This document shows, in pieces, positions 25,647 to 35,623 of a stretch of 64,000 nt of DNA; the stretch's first letter is position 1; each line of letters opens with the position of its first letter. The translations under genes were made by a program, and so were the position numbers. The notes beneath the pieces were generated by a model that was not told the DNA's origin, made no database searches, and was given only the letters and a program-made list of their open reading frames with translations. Location of the stretch: assembly GCF_035958815.1 (NCBI RefSeq), contig NZ_CP108383.1, positions 930,001 to 994,000 on the forward strand, read 5' to 3'. Source of the stretch: Nocardia sp. NBC_01327. Lineage in GTDB: Bacteria > Actinomycetota > Actinomycetes > Mycobacteriales > Mycobacteriaceae.

Positions 25647-25700
25647 ACGGCGACTGTGCCGATGCGGATCGGCCGCATCGGCGTGAGGAGAGGAGAGATC

Positions 25701-25916
25701 GTGCGATCTTCGGTGCGAAGCCTGAGCTGGGGCCTGCGAGAGCGACTGCTCCTCGTCGCGGCCGGCGAGGAGGGGATGAGTACGGCCGAGTACGCCATCG
25801 GGACCATCGCGGCCGCGGCGTTCGGCGCCGTGCTGTACGCGGTGGTGACCGGCGACAGCGTCGTCAATGCCCTCACCAAGATCATCGACAGGGCCTTGAA
25901 GACCTCGACCGGTTGA
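25701..25916 (+). CDS. Flp-type pilin, DUF4244
   Basis: 71 residues. EEGMSTAEYAIGTIAAAAFGAVLYAVV is a prepilin-type segment: Gly before a processing site, Glu at +5, then a membrane helix. Counterpart of Rv3656c and the likely major pilus subunit. The GTG at 25,701 is preceded by GAGGAGAGGAG, one of the strongest ribosome binding sites in the window, which suits an abundant subunit. Confidence 0.85.
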   Translation: MRSSVRSLSWGLRERLLLVAAGEEGMSTAEYAIGTIAAAAFGAVLYAVVTGDSVVNALTKIIDRALKTSTG

Positions 25917-26287
25917 GCGCCGGCTCGGCCACCACACCGGCCCGGTCGCCCGTTCGCGGCGGCGACCGGGGCATGGCGACCGTCGAGGCCGCCATCGCAC
26001 TGGCAGCCGTGGTCGCAGTGCTGGTCCTCTGCATAGGCGCTCTGCTCGCGGTATCGGCACAGGTGCGCTGTGTTGATGCCGCGCGCGAGGCGGCCCGCCT
26101 CACGGCCCGTGGCGACGGCGCCGGGGCGATATCCGCCGCCCGGCGCATGGCGCCCCCGCGTGCGGTGATCGCCGTCCGCACAGACGGCGAGCTGGTGGTG
26201 GCCTCGGTGAGCGTGCGGTCCCCGCTGCTACCCCTGACCCTGCGCGCGGAGGCGGTATCGGCGCGGGAACCCGGTGAGCCTCGATGA
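25913..26287 (+). CDS. tadE: TadE-like minor pilin
   Basis: 124 residues, matching Rv3655c. DRGMATVEAAIALAAVVAVLVL is a prepilin-like helix with Glu at +5 after Gly. I chose the TTG at 25,913, which overlaps the pilin stop (TTGA) and supplies the basic n-region; the ATG at 25,973 would leave no leader. The mature part has one Cys (VRCVDAAREAARL). Confidence 0.8.
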   Translation: MSAGSATTPARSPVRGGDRGMATVEAAIALAAVVAVLVLCIGALLAVSAQVRCVDAAREAARLTARGDGAGAISAARRMAPPRAVIAVRTDGELVVASVSVRSPLLPLTLRAEAVSAREPGEPR

Positions 26288-26679
26288 AACGCGGTGGCCG
26301 TTCCGGCGGGCCACGCGCCCGGGGTTCGGGCGACGAGTCAGGGGGAGTGACGGTGGTCGCATGTGTGGCGTTGCTCGCTTTGCTGACCCTCACGGTGCTG
26401 GTGGCACAGGTCGGGGTGGCGGTGGCGGGCCGTCACCGCGCGCAGTCCGCGGCAGACCTCGCCGCACTGGCCGCGGCCGCCGGGCTGGACCGTGGCACGG
26501 CGGCGGGGTGCGCGCGAGCGGAGGAGATCGCGCGCCGAATGGGAGTGCGGATTGTGGGGTGCACGGTGGCCGAGTGGGATGTGACGATCACGGTCGAAGC
26601 GCGAATGACACTCGGTCCACTGGGTACGCGATCGGTGCGCGCTATGGCTCGGGCCGGACCTATCGGAGAGGACGTGTAG
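26284..26679 (+). CDS. Rv3654c-like Tad-locus secreted/pilin-like protein
   Basis: 131 residues, last of the operon, with ATGA coupling. It has a basic start, one hydrophobic helix (VTVVACVALLALLTLTVLVAQVGVAVAG) and AQSAADLAALAAAAG, the hallmark of the TadE/TadG-like proteins in this 'helicase/secretion neighbourhood'. Rv3654c is reported as a secreted effector in M. tuberculosis; the role here is not known. Confidence 0.82.
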   Translation: MKRGGRSGGPRARGSGDESGGVTVVACVALLALLTLTVLVAQVGVAVAGRHRAQSAADLAALAAAAGLDRGTAAGCARAEEIARRMGVRIVGCTVAEWDVTITVEARMTLGPLGTRSVRAMARAGPIGEDV

Positions 26680-27079
26680 TACTCGCGGCAGTAGTAGTAG
26701 CCGCAATAGCAAGGACTACTTGCCCAATGCAACTATCTCGTACTGAGCGGTTGGTTAGAGAATGGATGGCGCGCACCACACTGCGTGTCGATCAATGTCG
26801 ATATTGGATGAAAGTGGTAGGCGAATAGTTTCTCCGCCCATGACTTTCCTATTCGTTCCAAAACGTGGAATCGACTAAATGCACTGGTAAATGCATGATC
26901 GACATTATCGAACGGGGCAACCGCGCAGTTAACCGGATCACATCCCTCTTTATTCGGCTATCAGGTGCGCTGTGCATGACTCGTTACGAGTCTTGCGCCA
27001 CGCCGCCTCGTGCCCCTCACGGCCTGGTACCGGCAGGTCGGCGGGATGGCGTTCCGGCCTCGCTCCGGCGACGCCCCGA
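26680..27079. other. AT-rich gap after the tad operon
   Basis: Positions 26,690-26,990 are about 48% GC, far below the surroundings. No convincing gene is present. There is a perfect 7-1-7 palindrome, GACTCGT-T-ACGAGTC, at 26,978-26,992. Both neighbours end here (convergent), so promoters are not expected. No IS ends were seen. Confidence 0.5.
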
Positions 27080-29542
27080 TCACGGTTCGGTGTGGTCCCC
27101 GTCACCATCGCCGAGGGCTGACAGCACTGCGGTCAGCAGTCGCGCCGCGCCCGCCTTGTCCAGCGGATTGTTGCCGTTTCCGCACTTCGGAGACTGTACG
27201 CAGGACGGGCAGCCGCTCCCGCAGCCACAGGATTCGATGGCCGCCAGCGTCGCCGTCAGCCACTGGCGCAGCTGTGCGAACCCGCGTTCGGCGAAGCCCG
27301 CGCCCCCGGGATGCCCGTCGTAGACGAATACCGTGGGCAGCCCGGTATCGGGATGTTCCGCGGTCGATACCCCGCCGATATCCCAGCGATCGCAGGTCGC
27401 GACCAGCGGCAGCATGCCGATGGCGGCATGTTCGGCCGCGTGCAGCGCCCCCGCGGCCTGCCTGGGGTCGATTCCGGCGCGCGACAACAGGTCCGGCGTG
27501 ACGGTATAGAGGACAGCCTGGGTCGGCAGGATCTGCGCGGGCAGCTCCAGCGGCACCATGTCCAGGACTTCGCCGCTGGGCAGCCGTCGCAGGTATCCGA
27601 TCACCTGCCGGGTCACCAGCACCTGGGCCAAAGCAATGGTGACCTGGCCATATGTCTCGTATTCGGTCATCTCCTCGACCTCTACGGTCGTCACTGCCCG
27701 GGCGCTGGTGGTCCAGCCCGGAGTCTCGGCGTGTACCAGCGCGACGCCTTCCTCCAGGTCCAGCTCATCGACCACAAAGCTCTCGCCCTGATGCAGGTGC
27801 ACGGCCCCTTCGTGCAGGGTGGCCGGCGCCCGCCCGGCATCCGTGGTGCCGAGCATGCGCCCGCTCTCCCCGTCGACCACCGCGATCGCGCTGCCGATGC
27901 CGCCGCGCACGTCCACCGCATCGTGCGGATGGGCGTCGGCGGTGACGAACCAGCGCGCGCTCCCATCCCTTCCGACCCCGGCCCGCCGCCGGATCAAACC
28001 CTGTCGGGCCAGGTCGGAGAGCAATTCCCAGGCCCGGTACTCGAGTACCTCGGCATCGGTGAGCGGCTGTTCCATGGCCGCGCAGAGCAGGTGCGGGCCG
28101 AGTACATAGGGATTGTGCGGATCGGTGATGGTGGCCTCGACGGGCCGCCCGAGCAGGGCCTCCGGATGATGGACCAGGTAGGTGTCCAGCGGGTCGTCAC
28201 GGGCGATGAGCAGCACCAATGACCCCTGCGTGCGACGTCCGGCCCGCCCGGCCTGCTGCCAGAACGAGGCGACGGTCCCCGGATAACCCGCCACCACCAC
28301 GGCATCGAGCCCGGCGATGTCCACGCCCAGCTCGAGGGCATTGGTGGTGGCCACACCCAGCAGTGACCCCTCCGACAGCGCTGCTTCGAGCGCCCGCCGA
28401 TCCTCCGCCAGATAACCGGCCCGGTAGGCCGCTACCCGTTCGGGCAGCGTGACATCGACGTCCGCTAGCAGCCGCCGGGTATCCATGGCAATGGCTTCAG
28501 CCCCACGCCGGGACCGCACGAAGGTGAGCGTGCGCGCCCCCTCGGTCACCAGGTCGGCCATGATCTTGGCGGCCTCCGCCCCGGCGGATCTCCGCACGGC
28601 CGCACCGTTTTCCCCGGTCACGCCCCCGCCGATGAGCGGCGGCTCCCACAGCGCCACCGTCCGAGACCCCTGCGGCGACCCGTCCTCGGTGACCGCGACG
28701 CAGGGTGCGCCGATGAGCCGGGAGGCTGTCGCCGCCGGTTCGGCCGTGGTGGCCGAGCACAGGACGAACACCGGATCGGCCCCGTATCGCGCCGCCAGCC
28801 GCCGCAGCCGCCGCAGTACCAGCGCCACGTGCGACCCGAAAACGCCCCGGTAGGTGTGGCATTCGTCGACCACCACGTACTTCAGCTGCCGCAGCAGCCG
28901 GGCCCAGCGCTGATGCGATCGCAGCATTCCGACGTGCAGCATGTCCGGATTGGTGAAGACCCAGCGGGAATTAGCCCGCACCCACTGCCTTATTTCGGTG
29001 GGCGTATCGCCGTCATAGGGCGCGGGATGAATGCCGCGCAGCGGATCTTGGCTGGTCAGCTCGGTGGCCATCCGCAGTTGATCTGCCCCCAGAGCTTTGG
29101 TGGGCGCGAGATAGAGGGCCGTGGCCCGGGGATCCTGCTGCAGCGCGGTAAGTACGGGCAGCTGGTAGGCGAGCGATTTCCCCGAAGCGGTGCCCGTCGA
29201 AACGACGACATGACGTCCCCCAGCGGCCAGGTCGGCGGCCTGCGTCTGATGAATCCAGGGTGCTTCCACCCCCACAGCACGCACCGCGGCTATTACTTCG
29301 GAAGACGCCCATTCGGGCCAATTCGTGACCTGAGCCGCACGTGGCGGCAGCTCTGCGACGTGGGTGAGTCGGGTGTCGCCCGCTCCCGCCCCGGTAAGGA
29401 CACGATTCAGCAACGATTGGCCATAGCTGGTGTCGCGGGGGCTTCCCAGAACGCTCGCGGGGTCCGCCGGAATCATGGTCAGGCCGCCTTGCTGGGCGAG
29501 TGGGGTGCGAAACGTGTGTATGTCTGGTCCTCTACCTGCCAT
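27080..29542 (-). CDS. DEAD/DEAH-box helicase with DUF1998 zinc domain (YprA/MrfA-like)
   Basis: 820 residues, counterpart of Rv3649. Motif [16 protein letters not shown] near residue 115, motif [12 protein letters not shown] and motif [10 protein letters not shown] make up a superfamily-2 helicase. The C-terminal DUF1998 region holds the cysteine cluster [20 protein letters not shown]. subtilis MrfA of this family excises mitomycin adducts, so DNA repair is the likely role. TACTCT lies 8 nt before the ATG at 29,542 (leaderless); ATG 29,476 is an alternative. Confidence 0.9.
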   Translation of the reverse strand: MAGRGPDIHTFRTPLAQQGGLTMIPADPASVLGSPRDTSYGQSLLNRVLTGAGAGDTRLTHVAELPPRAAQVTNWPEWASSEVIAAVRAVGVEAPWIHQTQAADLAAGGRHVVVSTGTASGKSLAYQLPVLTALQQDPRATALYLAPTKALGADQLRMATELTSQDPLRGIHPAPYDGDTPTEIRQWVRANSRWVFTNPDMLHVGMLRSHQRWARLLRQLKYVVVDECHTYRGVFGSHVALVLRRLRRLAARYGADPVFVLCSATTAEPAATASRLIGAPCVAVTEDGSPQGSRTVALWEPPLIGGGVTGENGAAVRRSAGAEAAKIMADLVTEGARTLTFVRSRRGAEAIAMDTRRLLADVDVTLPERVAAYRAGYLAEDRRALEAALSEGSLLGVATTNALELGVDIAGLDAVVVAGYPGTVASFWQQAGRAGRRTQGSLVLLIARDDPLDTYLVHHPEALLGRPVEATITDPHNPYVLGPHLLCAAMEQPLTDAEVLEYRAWELLSDLARQGLIRRRAGVGRDGSARWFVTADAHPHDAVDVRGGIGSAIAVVDGESGRMLGTTDAGRAPATLHEGAVHLHQGESFVVDELDLEEGVALVHAETPGWTTSARAVTTVEVEEMTEYETYGQVTIALAQVLVTRQVIGYLRRLPSGEVLDMVPLELPAQILPTQAVLYTVTPDLLSRAGIDPRQAAGALHAAEHAAIGMLPLVATCDRWDIGGVSTAEHPDTGLPTVFVYDGHPGGAGFAERGFAQLRQWLTATLAAIESCGCGSGCPSCVQSPKCGNGNNPLDKAGAARLLTAVLSALGDGDGDHTEP

Positions 29543-29912
29543 TTCACTACAGAGTAGCGTCCTGTGTCGCAGGGGGTTTGCCGGATGCTCGCTCTGTTAT
29601 CCGGAAGCAAACCTACTTCGAGTACGGATTTGGGCATTATGCCCCTCACCTGCGCATTCGCAAGATCAACTTTTTTGCAAATTGTGGGTAACTCAGCTGT
29701 TGAATTGCTCGCGGACATGGTTCACTGGTTCCTGGTCGCAAGCTTCTGTGTTCGAGGGAACGGATCTAAAGTCCAAACCATCAAGCAGGATCGATGTTGC
29801 GAACGGTGTACTGATGGCTTTCCTGCAGGGGGAACAGAGTACAGCGGTCTCAACGGACCCGGTGGACGAACCTACTTGTCTACCGTTCCGGTATGGAAAG
29901 AGAAGGAACAGA
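29543..29912 (+). promoter_or_regulatory. Helicase-cspA intergenic region
   Basis: 370 bp between divergent genes with no gene. AT content is high at 29,590-29,700. A perfect palindrome GGGCAT-T-ATGCCC lies at 29,632-29,644. The stretch 29,720-29,912 probably contains the cspA promoter and a long leader, as is usual for cold-shock mRNAs, but I cannot fix the start site. Confidence 0.4.
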
Positions 29913-30119
29913 ATGGCACAGGGAACTGTGAAGTGGTTCAACGCGGAGAAGGGGTTCGGCTTCATCGCGCCCGAGGACGGGTCCGCTGACGTCTTCGTCC
30001 ACTACTCCGAGATCCAGGGTTCGGGCTTCCGCACCCTCGAAGAGAACCAGAAGGTCGAGTTCGAGGTCGGCCAGGGCACCAAGGGCCCGCAGGCCACCGG
30101 TGTTCGCGCGCTCGCCTGA
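29913..30119 (+). CDS. cspA: Cold-shock protein CspA
   Basis: 68 residues of the cold-shock domain, with RNP1 (KGFGFIAP) and RNP2 (VFVHYSEI). Single-stranded RNA/DNA chaperone, counterpart of Rv3648c. AAGGA lies 5 nt before the ATG. A strong terminator follows. Confidence 0.97.
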   Translation: MAQGTVKWFNAEKGFGFIAPEDGSADVFVHYSEIQGSGFRTLEENQKVEFEVGQGTKGPQATGVRALA

Positions 30120-30143
30120 GCGAGCTCACGCATCTAGGTATCC

Positions 30144-30173
30144 GTCCCCCATCGCCACACGGCGGTGGGGGAC
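30144..30173 (+). terminator. cspA terminator
   Basis: 13-bp stem with one G-T pair and an ACAC loop, arms 30,144-30,156 and 30,161-30,173, 25 bp after the cspA stop. Confidence 0.85.
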
Positions 30174-30372
30174 GAGCCATATCCGGACCCACTACACTCG
30201 ATCACAACCCGGGGCCATATCGTCGCTGCGACCGAGGCCGAGCCTCTGAACACGGTATAAACGTTGCTGGCAGCGATAATCAGTAATCGCAGCCACTTTG
30301 CCCCAGCCGCGTATCGCGCGCCGTGACATGACAACGACGCAGCGCGGATCGACAGGAAAGGTGTGTTCGCCG

Positions 30373-33309
30373 GTGGCAACACGAGACCGCGGTGCAGCGC
30401 CGAACTCCAAGGCAGCGCCCGACCAGGGTCGGCCCCTGCGTCGTCTCGTCATCGTCGAGTCGCCGACAAAGGCCCGGAAAATTGCGCCCTACCTGGGCCG
30501 CGGCTATGTAGTCGAGGCATCGGTCGGGCATATTCGGGATCTGCCGCGCGGTGCGGCGGATGTGCCTGCCAAATACAAGGGTGAGCAGTGGGCCCGGCTC
30601 GGCGTCGACGTCGACCATGACTTCGAGGCCATCTATGTGGTCAGCCCGGATAAGAAGGCCAAGGTCGCAGAGCTGAAAAGCCTGCTCGCCGATGCCGACG
30701 AGCTCTACCTCGCCACTGACCCCGACCGCGAGGGCGAAGCCATCGCGTGGCATCTGCTGGAAACGCTGAAGCCCAAAGTCCCGGTCAGACGCATGGTGTT
30801 CCACGAGATCACCGAGCCGGCCATCCTCGCCGCCGCCGCCGACACGCGCGACCTCGATAAGGATTTGGTCGACGCTCAGGAGACGCGCCGCATCCTGGAT
30901 CGGCTCTACGGTTACGAAGTTTCGCCGGTGCTGTGGAAGAAGGTCATGCCGCGTTTGTCGGCGGGCCGGGTGCAGTCCGTGGCGACGCGCGTCATTGTGC
31001 AGCGGGAGCGGGAGCGCATGGCGTTCCGTTCCGCCGAGTACTGGGATATCGCGGCCAAGCTGGATGCGGGCGATCAGGGCGAGGGTAATCCGCGGGTCTT
31101 CGGCGCGCGTCTTGTCACCGTCTCGGGTTCTCGCGTGGCGACCGGTCGTGATTTCGGCGCCGATGGGCAGCTGAAGTCGTCGGGTGTCACCGTCCTGGAC
31201 GCCGGTTACGCGCAGCGGCTGGCGGAATCGCTGCAGGGCGAGGCGCTGACGGTCAGCTCGGTCGAGTCCAAGCCGTATACCCGCAAGCCGTACGCGCCGT
31301 TCATGACCTCGACATTGCAGCAGGAGGCCGCGCGTAAGTTGCGCTTCACCTCCGAGCGCACCATGCGGGTCGCGCAGCGGCTGTATGAAAACGGCTACAT
31401 CACCTACATGCGTACCGACTCGACCACGCTGTCGGAGTCGGCCATCCAGTCGGCGCGGGCCCAGGCCACGCAGCTGTACGGCGCGGAGTACGTGAGCCCG
31501 ACGCCGCGGCAGTACACCCGCAAGGTGAAGAACGCGCAGGAGGCACACGAGGCGATTCGTCCCTCCGGTGATGTGTTCATCACCCCGGGGCAGTTGCACG
31601 CGCGGGTCGACAATGACGAATTCCGGCTCTACGAGCTGATCTGGCAGCGCACGGTGGCCTCGCAGATGGTCGATGCGCGCGGCACCACGCTGACCGTTCG
31701 CATTACCGGTGTCGCGAATACCGGTGAGGAGTGCGTGTTTTCGTCCTCCGGTCGCACGCTCACCTTCGCGGGCTTCCTGAAGGCGTACGTGGAGAGTGTC
31801 GACGAGGAGGCGGGCGGTCAGTCCGATGACGCCGAATCCCGGCTGCCGGCGCTGACCGAGGGCCAGGCGGTGACGGCCATCGAGCTGGCGCCGGACGGGC
31901 ACACCACCAATCCGCCGCCGCGTTTCACGGAAGCGTCGCTGATCAAGACGTTGGAAGAGCTCGGTATCGGGCGTCCTTCCACCTATGCGTCGATCATCAA
32001 GACGATTCTCGATCGCGGGTATGTGTACAAGCGCGGTAGTGCGCTGGTGCCGTCGTGGGTGGCGTTCGCGGTGATCGGTCTGCTGGAGTCGCACTTCGGC
32101 CGGCTGGTGGACTTCGACTTCACCGCGGCCATGGAGGACGATCTCGACGCCATCGCCGGCGGTCGCGCCCAGCGCGGAAACTGGTTGTCCAGCTTCTACT
32201 TCGGCGGTGACGACGGCGCCGACGGTTCGGTGGCGCGCTCCGGCGGCCTGAAGAAGATGGTGAGCGAGCGGCTCGACGGTATCGATGCCCGCGAGGTCAA
32301 CTCGATCAAGCTTTTCGCCGACGAAGAGGGCCGCGATGTGGTCGTCCGGGTCGGTAAGTTCGGGCCGTATCTGGAGCGCATGGTCATCAATCCTGATGAC
32401 CCGGAAGGCGATTCGATCTCGCAGCGCGCCAATCTGCCCGATGATCTGCCGCCGGATGAGCTGACGCTCGATGTCGCGGAGAAGCTGTTCTCGACCCCGC
32501 AGGAGGGTCGCTCGCTCGGCATCGATCTGGTCAGTGGGCACGAAATCGTCGCCAAGGAAGGACGTTTCGGCCCGTATGTGACCGAGGTGCTGCCGGAACC
32601 TGCCGCGGAGCCCGAGGCCAAGAAGGGCGCGAAGAAGGCGGTCGCGCCGAAGCCGCGCACCGGATCGCTGTTCAAATCCATGGATTTGGAAAGCATTACG
32701 CTCGATGACGCGCTGAAGTTGTTGTCGCTGCCGCGTGTGGTGGGTGTCGATCCGGCCTCCAATGAGGAGATCACCGCGCAGAACGGCCGCTATGGGCCGT
32801 ACCTGAAGAAGGGCACCGATTCGCGGTCGCTGACCGGTGAGGATCAGATCTTCACGGTCACGCTGGAGGAGGCGCTCAAGATCTACGCCGAGCCCAAGCG
32901 GCGCGGCGGGCAGTCGGCCAGTGCGCCGCCGCTGCGTGAGCTGGGTGTGGATCCGGTTTCGGAGAAGCCGATGGTGATCAAGGACGGTCGTTTCGGGCCG
33001 TACGTCACCGATGGTGAGACCAATGCCAGCCTGCGCAAGGACGATGCGGTGGAGTCCATCACCGATGCGCGTGCCTCGGAGCTGCTGGCAGATCGGCGGG
33101 CGCGCGGGCCGGTGAAGAAGGTCGCGAAGAAGACCGCTGCCAAGAAGGCGCCCGCGAAGAAGGCCGCGGCCAAGAAGACCGCGGCGAAGGCTACGGCGTC
33201 GAAGACCACGGTGGTGAAGAAGGCGGCGGCGAAGAAGGCCGCGGCCAAGACCGCGGACGGGGTCACGACCAAGAAGGCCGCGGCGAAAAAAGCTTCCGCT
33301 TCCAAGTAG
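30373..33309 (+). CDS. topA: DNA topoisomerase I
   Basis: 978 residues, counterpart of Rv3646c. TOPRIM motifs are LVIVESPTKARK and LATDPDREGEA; the active-site Tyr is in GYITYMRTDST. The C-terminal half repeats the actinobacterial TopA_C domains (DGRFGPYVTDG type) instead of zinc fingers. A Lys/Ala-rich tail of about 65 residues (KKAAAKK units) should bind DNA and promote processivity. Relaxes negative supercoils. The GTG at 30,373 is about 11 nt after AGGAAAGG; GTG 30,361 or ATG 30,328 would add 4 or 15 residues. Confidence 0.96.
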   Translation: MATRDRGAAPNSKAAPDQGRPLRRLVIVESPTKARKIAPYLGRGYVVEASVGHIRDLPRGAADVPAKYKGEQWARLGVDVDHDFEAIYVVSPDKKAKVAELKSLLADADELYLATDPDREGEAIAWHLLETLKPKVPVRRMVFHEITEPAILAAAADTRDLDKDLVDAQETRRILDRLYGYEVSPVLWKKVMPRLSAGRVQSVATRVIVQRERERMAFRSAEYWDIAAKLDAGDQGEGNPRVFGARLVTVSGSRVATGRDFGADGQLKSSGVTVLDAGYAQRLAESLQGEALTVSSVESKPYTRKPYAPFMTSTLQQEAARKLRFTSERTMRVAQRLYENGYITYMRTDSTTLSESAIQSARAQATQLYGAEYVSPTPRQYTRKVKNAQEAHEAIRPSGDVFITPGQLHARVDNDEFRLYELIWQRTVASQMVDARGTTLTVRITGVANTGEECVFSSSGRTLTFAGFLKAYVESVDEEAGGQSDDAESRLPALTEGQAVTAIELAPDGHTTNPPPRFTEASLIKTLEELGIGRPSTYASIIKTILDRGYVYKRGSALVPSWVAFAVIGLLESHFGRLVDFDFTAAMEDDLDAIAGGRAQRGNWLSSFYFGGDDGADGSVARSGGLKKMVSERLDGIDAREVNSIKLFADEEGRDVVVRVGKFGPYLERMVINPDDPEGDSISQRANLPDDLPPDELTLDVAEKLFSTPQEGRSLGIDLVSGHEIVAKEGRFGPYVTEVLPEPAAEPEAKKGAKKAVAPKPRTGSLFKSMDLESITLDDALKLLSLPRVVGVDPASNEEITAQNGRYGPYLKKGTDSRSLTGEDQIFTVTLEEALKIYAEPKRRGGQSASAPPLRELGVDPVSEKPMVIKDGRFGPYVTDGETNASLRKDDAVESITDARASELLADRRARGPVKKVAKKTAAKKAPAKKAAAKKTAAKATASKTTVVKKAAAKKAAAKTADGVTTKKAAAKKASASK

Positions 33310-33331
33310 TCCGCGGGCCAATAGTTCTGAC

Positions 33332-33364
33332 CGGAAATCACCCGCTTCGTGCGGGTGATTTCCG
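33332..33364 (+). terminator. topA terminator
   Basis: Perfect 14-bp stem with a TTCGT loop, arms 33,332-33,345 and 33,351-33,364. Confidence 0.85.
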
Positions 33365-33450
33365 CTGTCAAGGGTTCTCGTCAACCAGCCCGATTGTCGG
33401 TGCCCTGCCGTAGCGTGTGTCCCGAATACGCACCAGCGGAGGGACATTCG

Positions 33451-33957
33451 ATGACCGTCGACCACGAGCGTGAACAGCTGATCAGTATCCTGGCGAGTCA
33501 GCGGGATATCTTCCGGATCACCCTGCGCGGGATCGAAGAGGACGACGCGCGGGAGCGGAGTACGGTCAGCGAGCTCACGCTCGGCGGTCTGCTACATCAC
33601 GTGATCAATGTCGAGCGGCACTGGACCACGGTCCTCGTCGAGCGTGATCCGAACTCCGAATTCGATGTCTCCGGAATGGATTCCGAGTACAAGATGGGTT
33701 CGGACGAGACGGTCGAGGGGCTGTTCGCCGAGTGGGATGTGCTCGCCGAGCAGACCGCGAAGCTGATTCGTGAGCTGCCCGACCTCGAGGATTCGATCCC
33801 CACCCCGACCGCCCCCTGGGCGCCCGAGCGGGAGTGGCTGACCGCGCGCTACATCATCCTGCACATCCTGCGCGAGATCGCCCACCACTCCGGCCACGCC
33901 GACATCATTCGCGAATCCTTCGACGGCGCGAGCACCACCCACCAGCGCGCGGTCTGA
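33451..33957 (+). CDS. DinB/DUF664-type thiol-transferase-fold protein
   Basis: 168 residues. The metal-binding His pattern of the DinB four-helix fold is visible: HHVINVERHW near residue 49 and EIAHHSGHADIIRE near residue 143. Actinobacterial members include mycothiol-dependent enzymes; the substrate of this one is unknown. GGAGGG lies about 8 nt before the ATG. Confidence 0.82.
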   Translation: MTVDHEREQLISILASQRDIFRITLRGIEEDDARERSTVSELTLGGLLHHVINVERHWTTVLVERDPNSEFDVSGMDSEYKMGSDETVEGLFAEWDVLAEQTAKLIRELPDLEDSIPTPTAPWAPEREWLTARYIILHILREIAHHSGHADIIRESFDGASTTHQRAV

Positions 33958-33995
33958 CAGGGGACCGGCTGGGGCGCTATGTCGGTGGTCGACAG

Positions 33996-34001
33996 TAGTC
34001 T
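33996..34001 (+). promoter_or_regulatory. -10 box of leaderless holB
   Basis: TAGTCT ends 7 nt before the GTG at 34,009. No Shine-Dalgarno. Confidence 0.5.
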
Positions 34002-34008
34002 GTAGCGC

Positions 34009-35241
34009 GTGGCAGGAGTCTTCGATCGACTGGTGGGACAGGATACGGTCGAGTCCGCGCTGACGGATGCGGCGGTGGCCGCGCGGGGTGGTGCGCTGGT
34101 CTCGTCATCGGCCATGACGCATTCGTGGTTGTTCACCGGGCCGCCGGGGTCGGGGCGTTCGGTGGCGGCCCTGTGTTTCGCGGCCGCGCTGCAGTGCACC
34201 GATGAGGGGAGTCCGGGGTGCGGGCGGTGTCATGCGTGCACGACCACCATGGCCGGAACCCATGGTGATGTGCGCCGCGTGGTGCCGGAGGGGTTGAGCA
34301 TCGGCACCAAGGAGATGCGCGAGATCGTGCAGGTGGCGTCGCGTCGTCCCAGCACCGGCCGCTGGCAGGTGGTGGTGGTCGAAGATGCCGACCGTTTGAC
34401 CGAAGCGGCCGGAAACGTGCTGCTCAAGGTGGTGGAAGAGCCGCCGGCCCGTACCGTCTTCCTGCTGTGCGCGCCTTCGGTCGATCCGGAGGATATTTCG
34501 ATCACGCTGCGTTCCCGGTGCAGGCATGTGCATTTGGCGACGCCGTCGGTGGATTCGATCGCGAAGGTGCTGCGCGAGCGGGACGGGCTCGCCACCGATA
34601 CCGCGGCCTGGGCGGCCTCGGTCAGTGGTGGTCATGTCGGCCGGGCGCGCCGATTGGCCACCGATGATCAGGCCCGAGCCCAGCGCAAACGGGCCCTGGC
34701 CCTGGTCGCCGCGACCACACGTCCGGGCATGGCGTACTCCGCCGCCGAAGAATTGGTGAAGTCCGCCGATGACGAGGCCAAGCAGATGAGCGCGGTCCGC
34801 GACGACAAGGAGCGCGACGCGCTGGCGATGGCGCTCGGCGCGGGCGGTACCGGTAAGGGTGCGGCGGGCGCGACCCGAGGTTCTGCCGGTGCGCTCAAGG
34901 ACTTGGAGAAGCGGCAGAAGTCGCGCGCCACCCGGACCGGTCGTGACGCGCTGGACCGCGCGCTCATCGATGTGGCCGGACTGTATCGGGATGCGCTGGC
35001 CGTCGGTTTCGGCGCCGCGACCGTGAACTCGTCGGCGCCTGCCTCGAAAAACGGTGTCACGCTCACACATCCCGATATGGCCGACCAGATTCGAGAATTG
35101 GCGACCGATGTCCGCCCCGAGGGCCTGCTGCGCTCGATCCAGGCGATACTCGACTGCCGCGAGGCCCTGGAGACGAATGTGAAGCCCCGCTTCGCCGTCG
35201 CCGCCATGGTCGCCGGCCTGATCGCGGCCCGCTCCGCGTGA
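34009..35241 (+). CDS. holB: DNA polymerase III subunit delta'
   Basis: 410 residues, counterpart of Rv3644c. Clamp-loader AAA+ subunit with a non-canonical P-loop GPPGSGRS, a zinc module CTDEGSPGCGRCHACTT and the SRC motif (LRSRCRHVHL) that acts as arginine finger for a neighbouring subunit. The start at GTG 34,009 is leaderless. It is the last gene of the conserved block, directly before tRNA-Thr. Confidence 0.93.
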   Translation: MAGVFDRLVGQDTVESALTDAAVAARGGALVSSSAMTHSWLFTGPPGSGRSVAALCFAAALQCTDEGSPGCGRCHACTTTMAGTHGDVRRVVPEGLSIGTKEMREIVQVASRRPSTGRWQVVVVEDADRLTEAAGNVLLKVVEEPPARTVFLLCAPSVDPEDISITLRSRCRHVHLATPSVDSIAKVLRERDGLATDTAAWAASVSGGHVGRARRLATDDQARAQRKRALALVAATTRPGMAYSAAEELVKSADDEAKQMSAVRDDKERDALAMALGAGGTGKGAAGATRGSAGALKDLEKRQKSRATRTGRDALDRALIDVAGLYRDALAVGFGAATVNSSAPASKNGVTLTHPDMADQIRELATDVRPEGLLRSIQAILDCREALETNVKPRFAVAAMVAGLIAARSA

Positions 35242-35304
35242 CCGTCACCACCGATTTTCGCGATCCGGCACCGAGACGATAGACTCGCACCGCCGGAAGG
35301 CACG

Positions 35305-35379
35305 CCGCCTTAGCTCAGTCGGTAGAGCGCTTCACTCGTAATGAAAAGGTCGCGAGTTCGATTCTCGCAGGCGGCTCCA
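35305..35379 (+). tRNA. tRNA-Thr (anticodon CGT)
   Basis: Complete cloverleaf: acceptor GCCGCCT pairs with AGGCGGC, D-loop AGCTCAGTCGGTAGAGC, anticodon loop CTCGTAA and T-loop GTTCGATTC. The CCA end is encoded (35,377-35,379). Confidence 0.97.
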
Positions 35380-35381
35380 GG

Positions 35382-35416
35382 AAAGGCCCTCGATGCAGCA
35401 GCATCGGGGGCCTTTT
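35382..35416 (+). terminator. tRNA-Thr terminator
   Basis: 15-bp stem with one G-T pair and an AGCA loop (arms 35,382-35,396 and 35,401-35,415) ending in TTTT; a classical intrinsic terminator. Confidence 0.93.
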
Positions 35417-35455
35417 GCTATGCGGTGAGGTCGAGGCTGGCGGGGATGGCGGTGA

Positions 35456-35623
35456 ATCGAGGTCACCGAGTCCGGCCGGGCGGTGGTCGCCCAGGTCCGC
35501 GGCGACACCGGCGCCATTGTCGAGCGGGTATGCGGCACGGTCTCGGACGAGGAGCGTGCCGTCGCGGCTCGGGTGCTGATCACCATCACCGCCGGGCCGG
35601 CCGGCGAATTGGCCCATGTGTGA
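35456..35623 (+). pseudogene. MarR-family C-terminal remnant beside tRNA-Thr
   Basis: The frame IEVTESGRAVVAQVRGDTGA continues to ...VSDEERAVAARVLITITAG and a TGA at 35,621. This resembles the wing and last helices of a MarR regulator, but a stop (TGA, 35,453) sits directly upstream and no HTH is present. It may be debris from an element that used the tRNA gene. From 35,624 to 35,854 I see nothing else. Confidence 0.45.

Noticed and set aside
30280..33465. 1061-codon minus-strand reading frame opposite topA
   Set aside because: Shadow of high-GC topA codons; His/Arg/Gln-rich with no domain, while topA on the plus strand is unmistakable.
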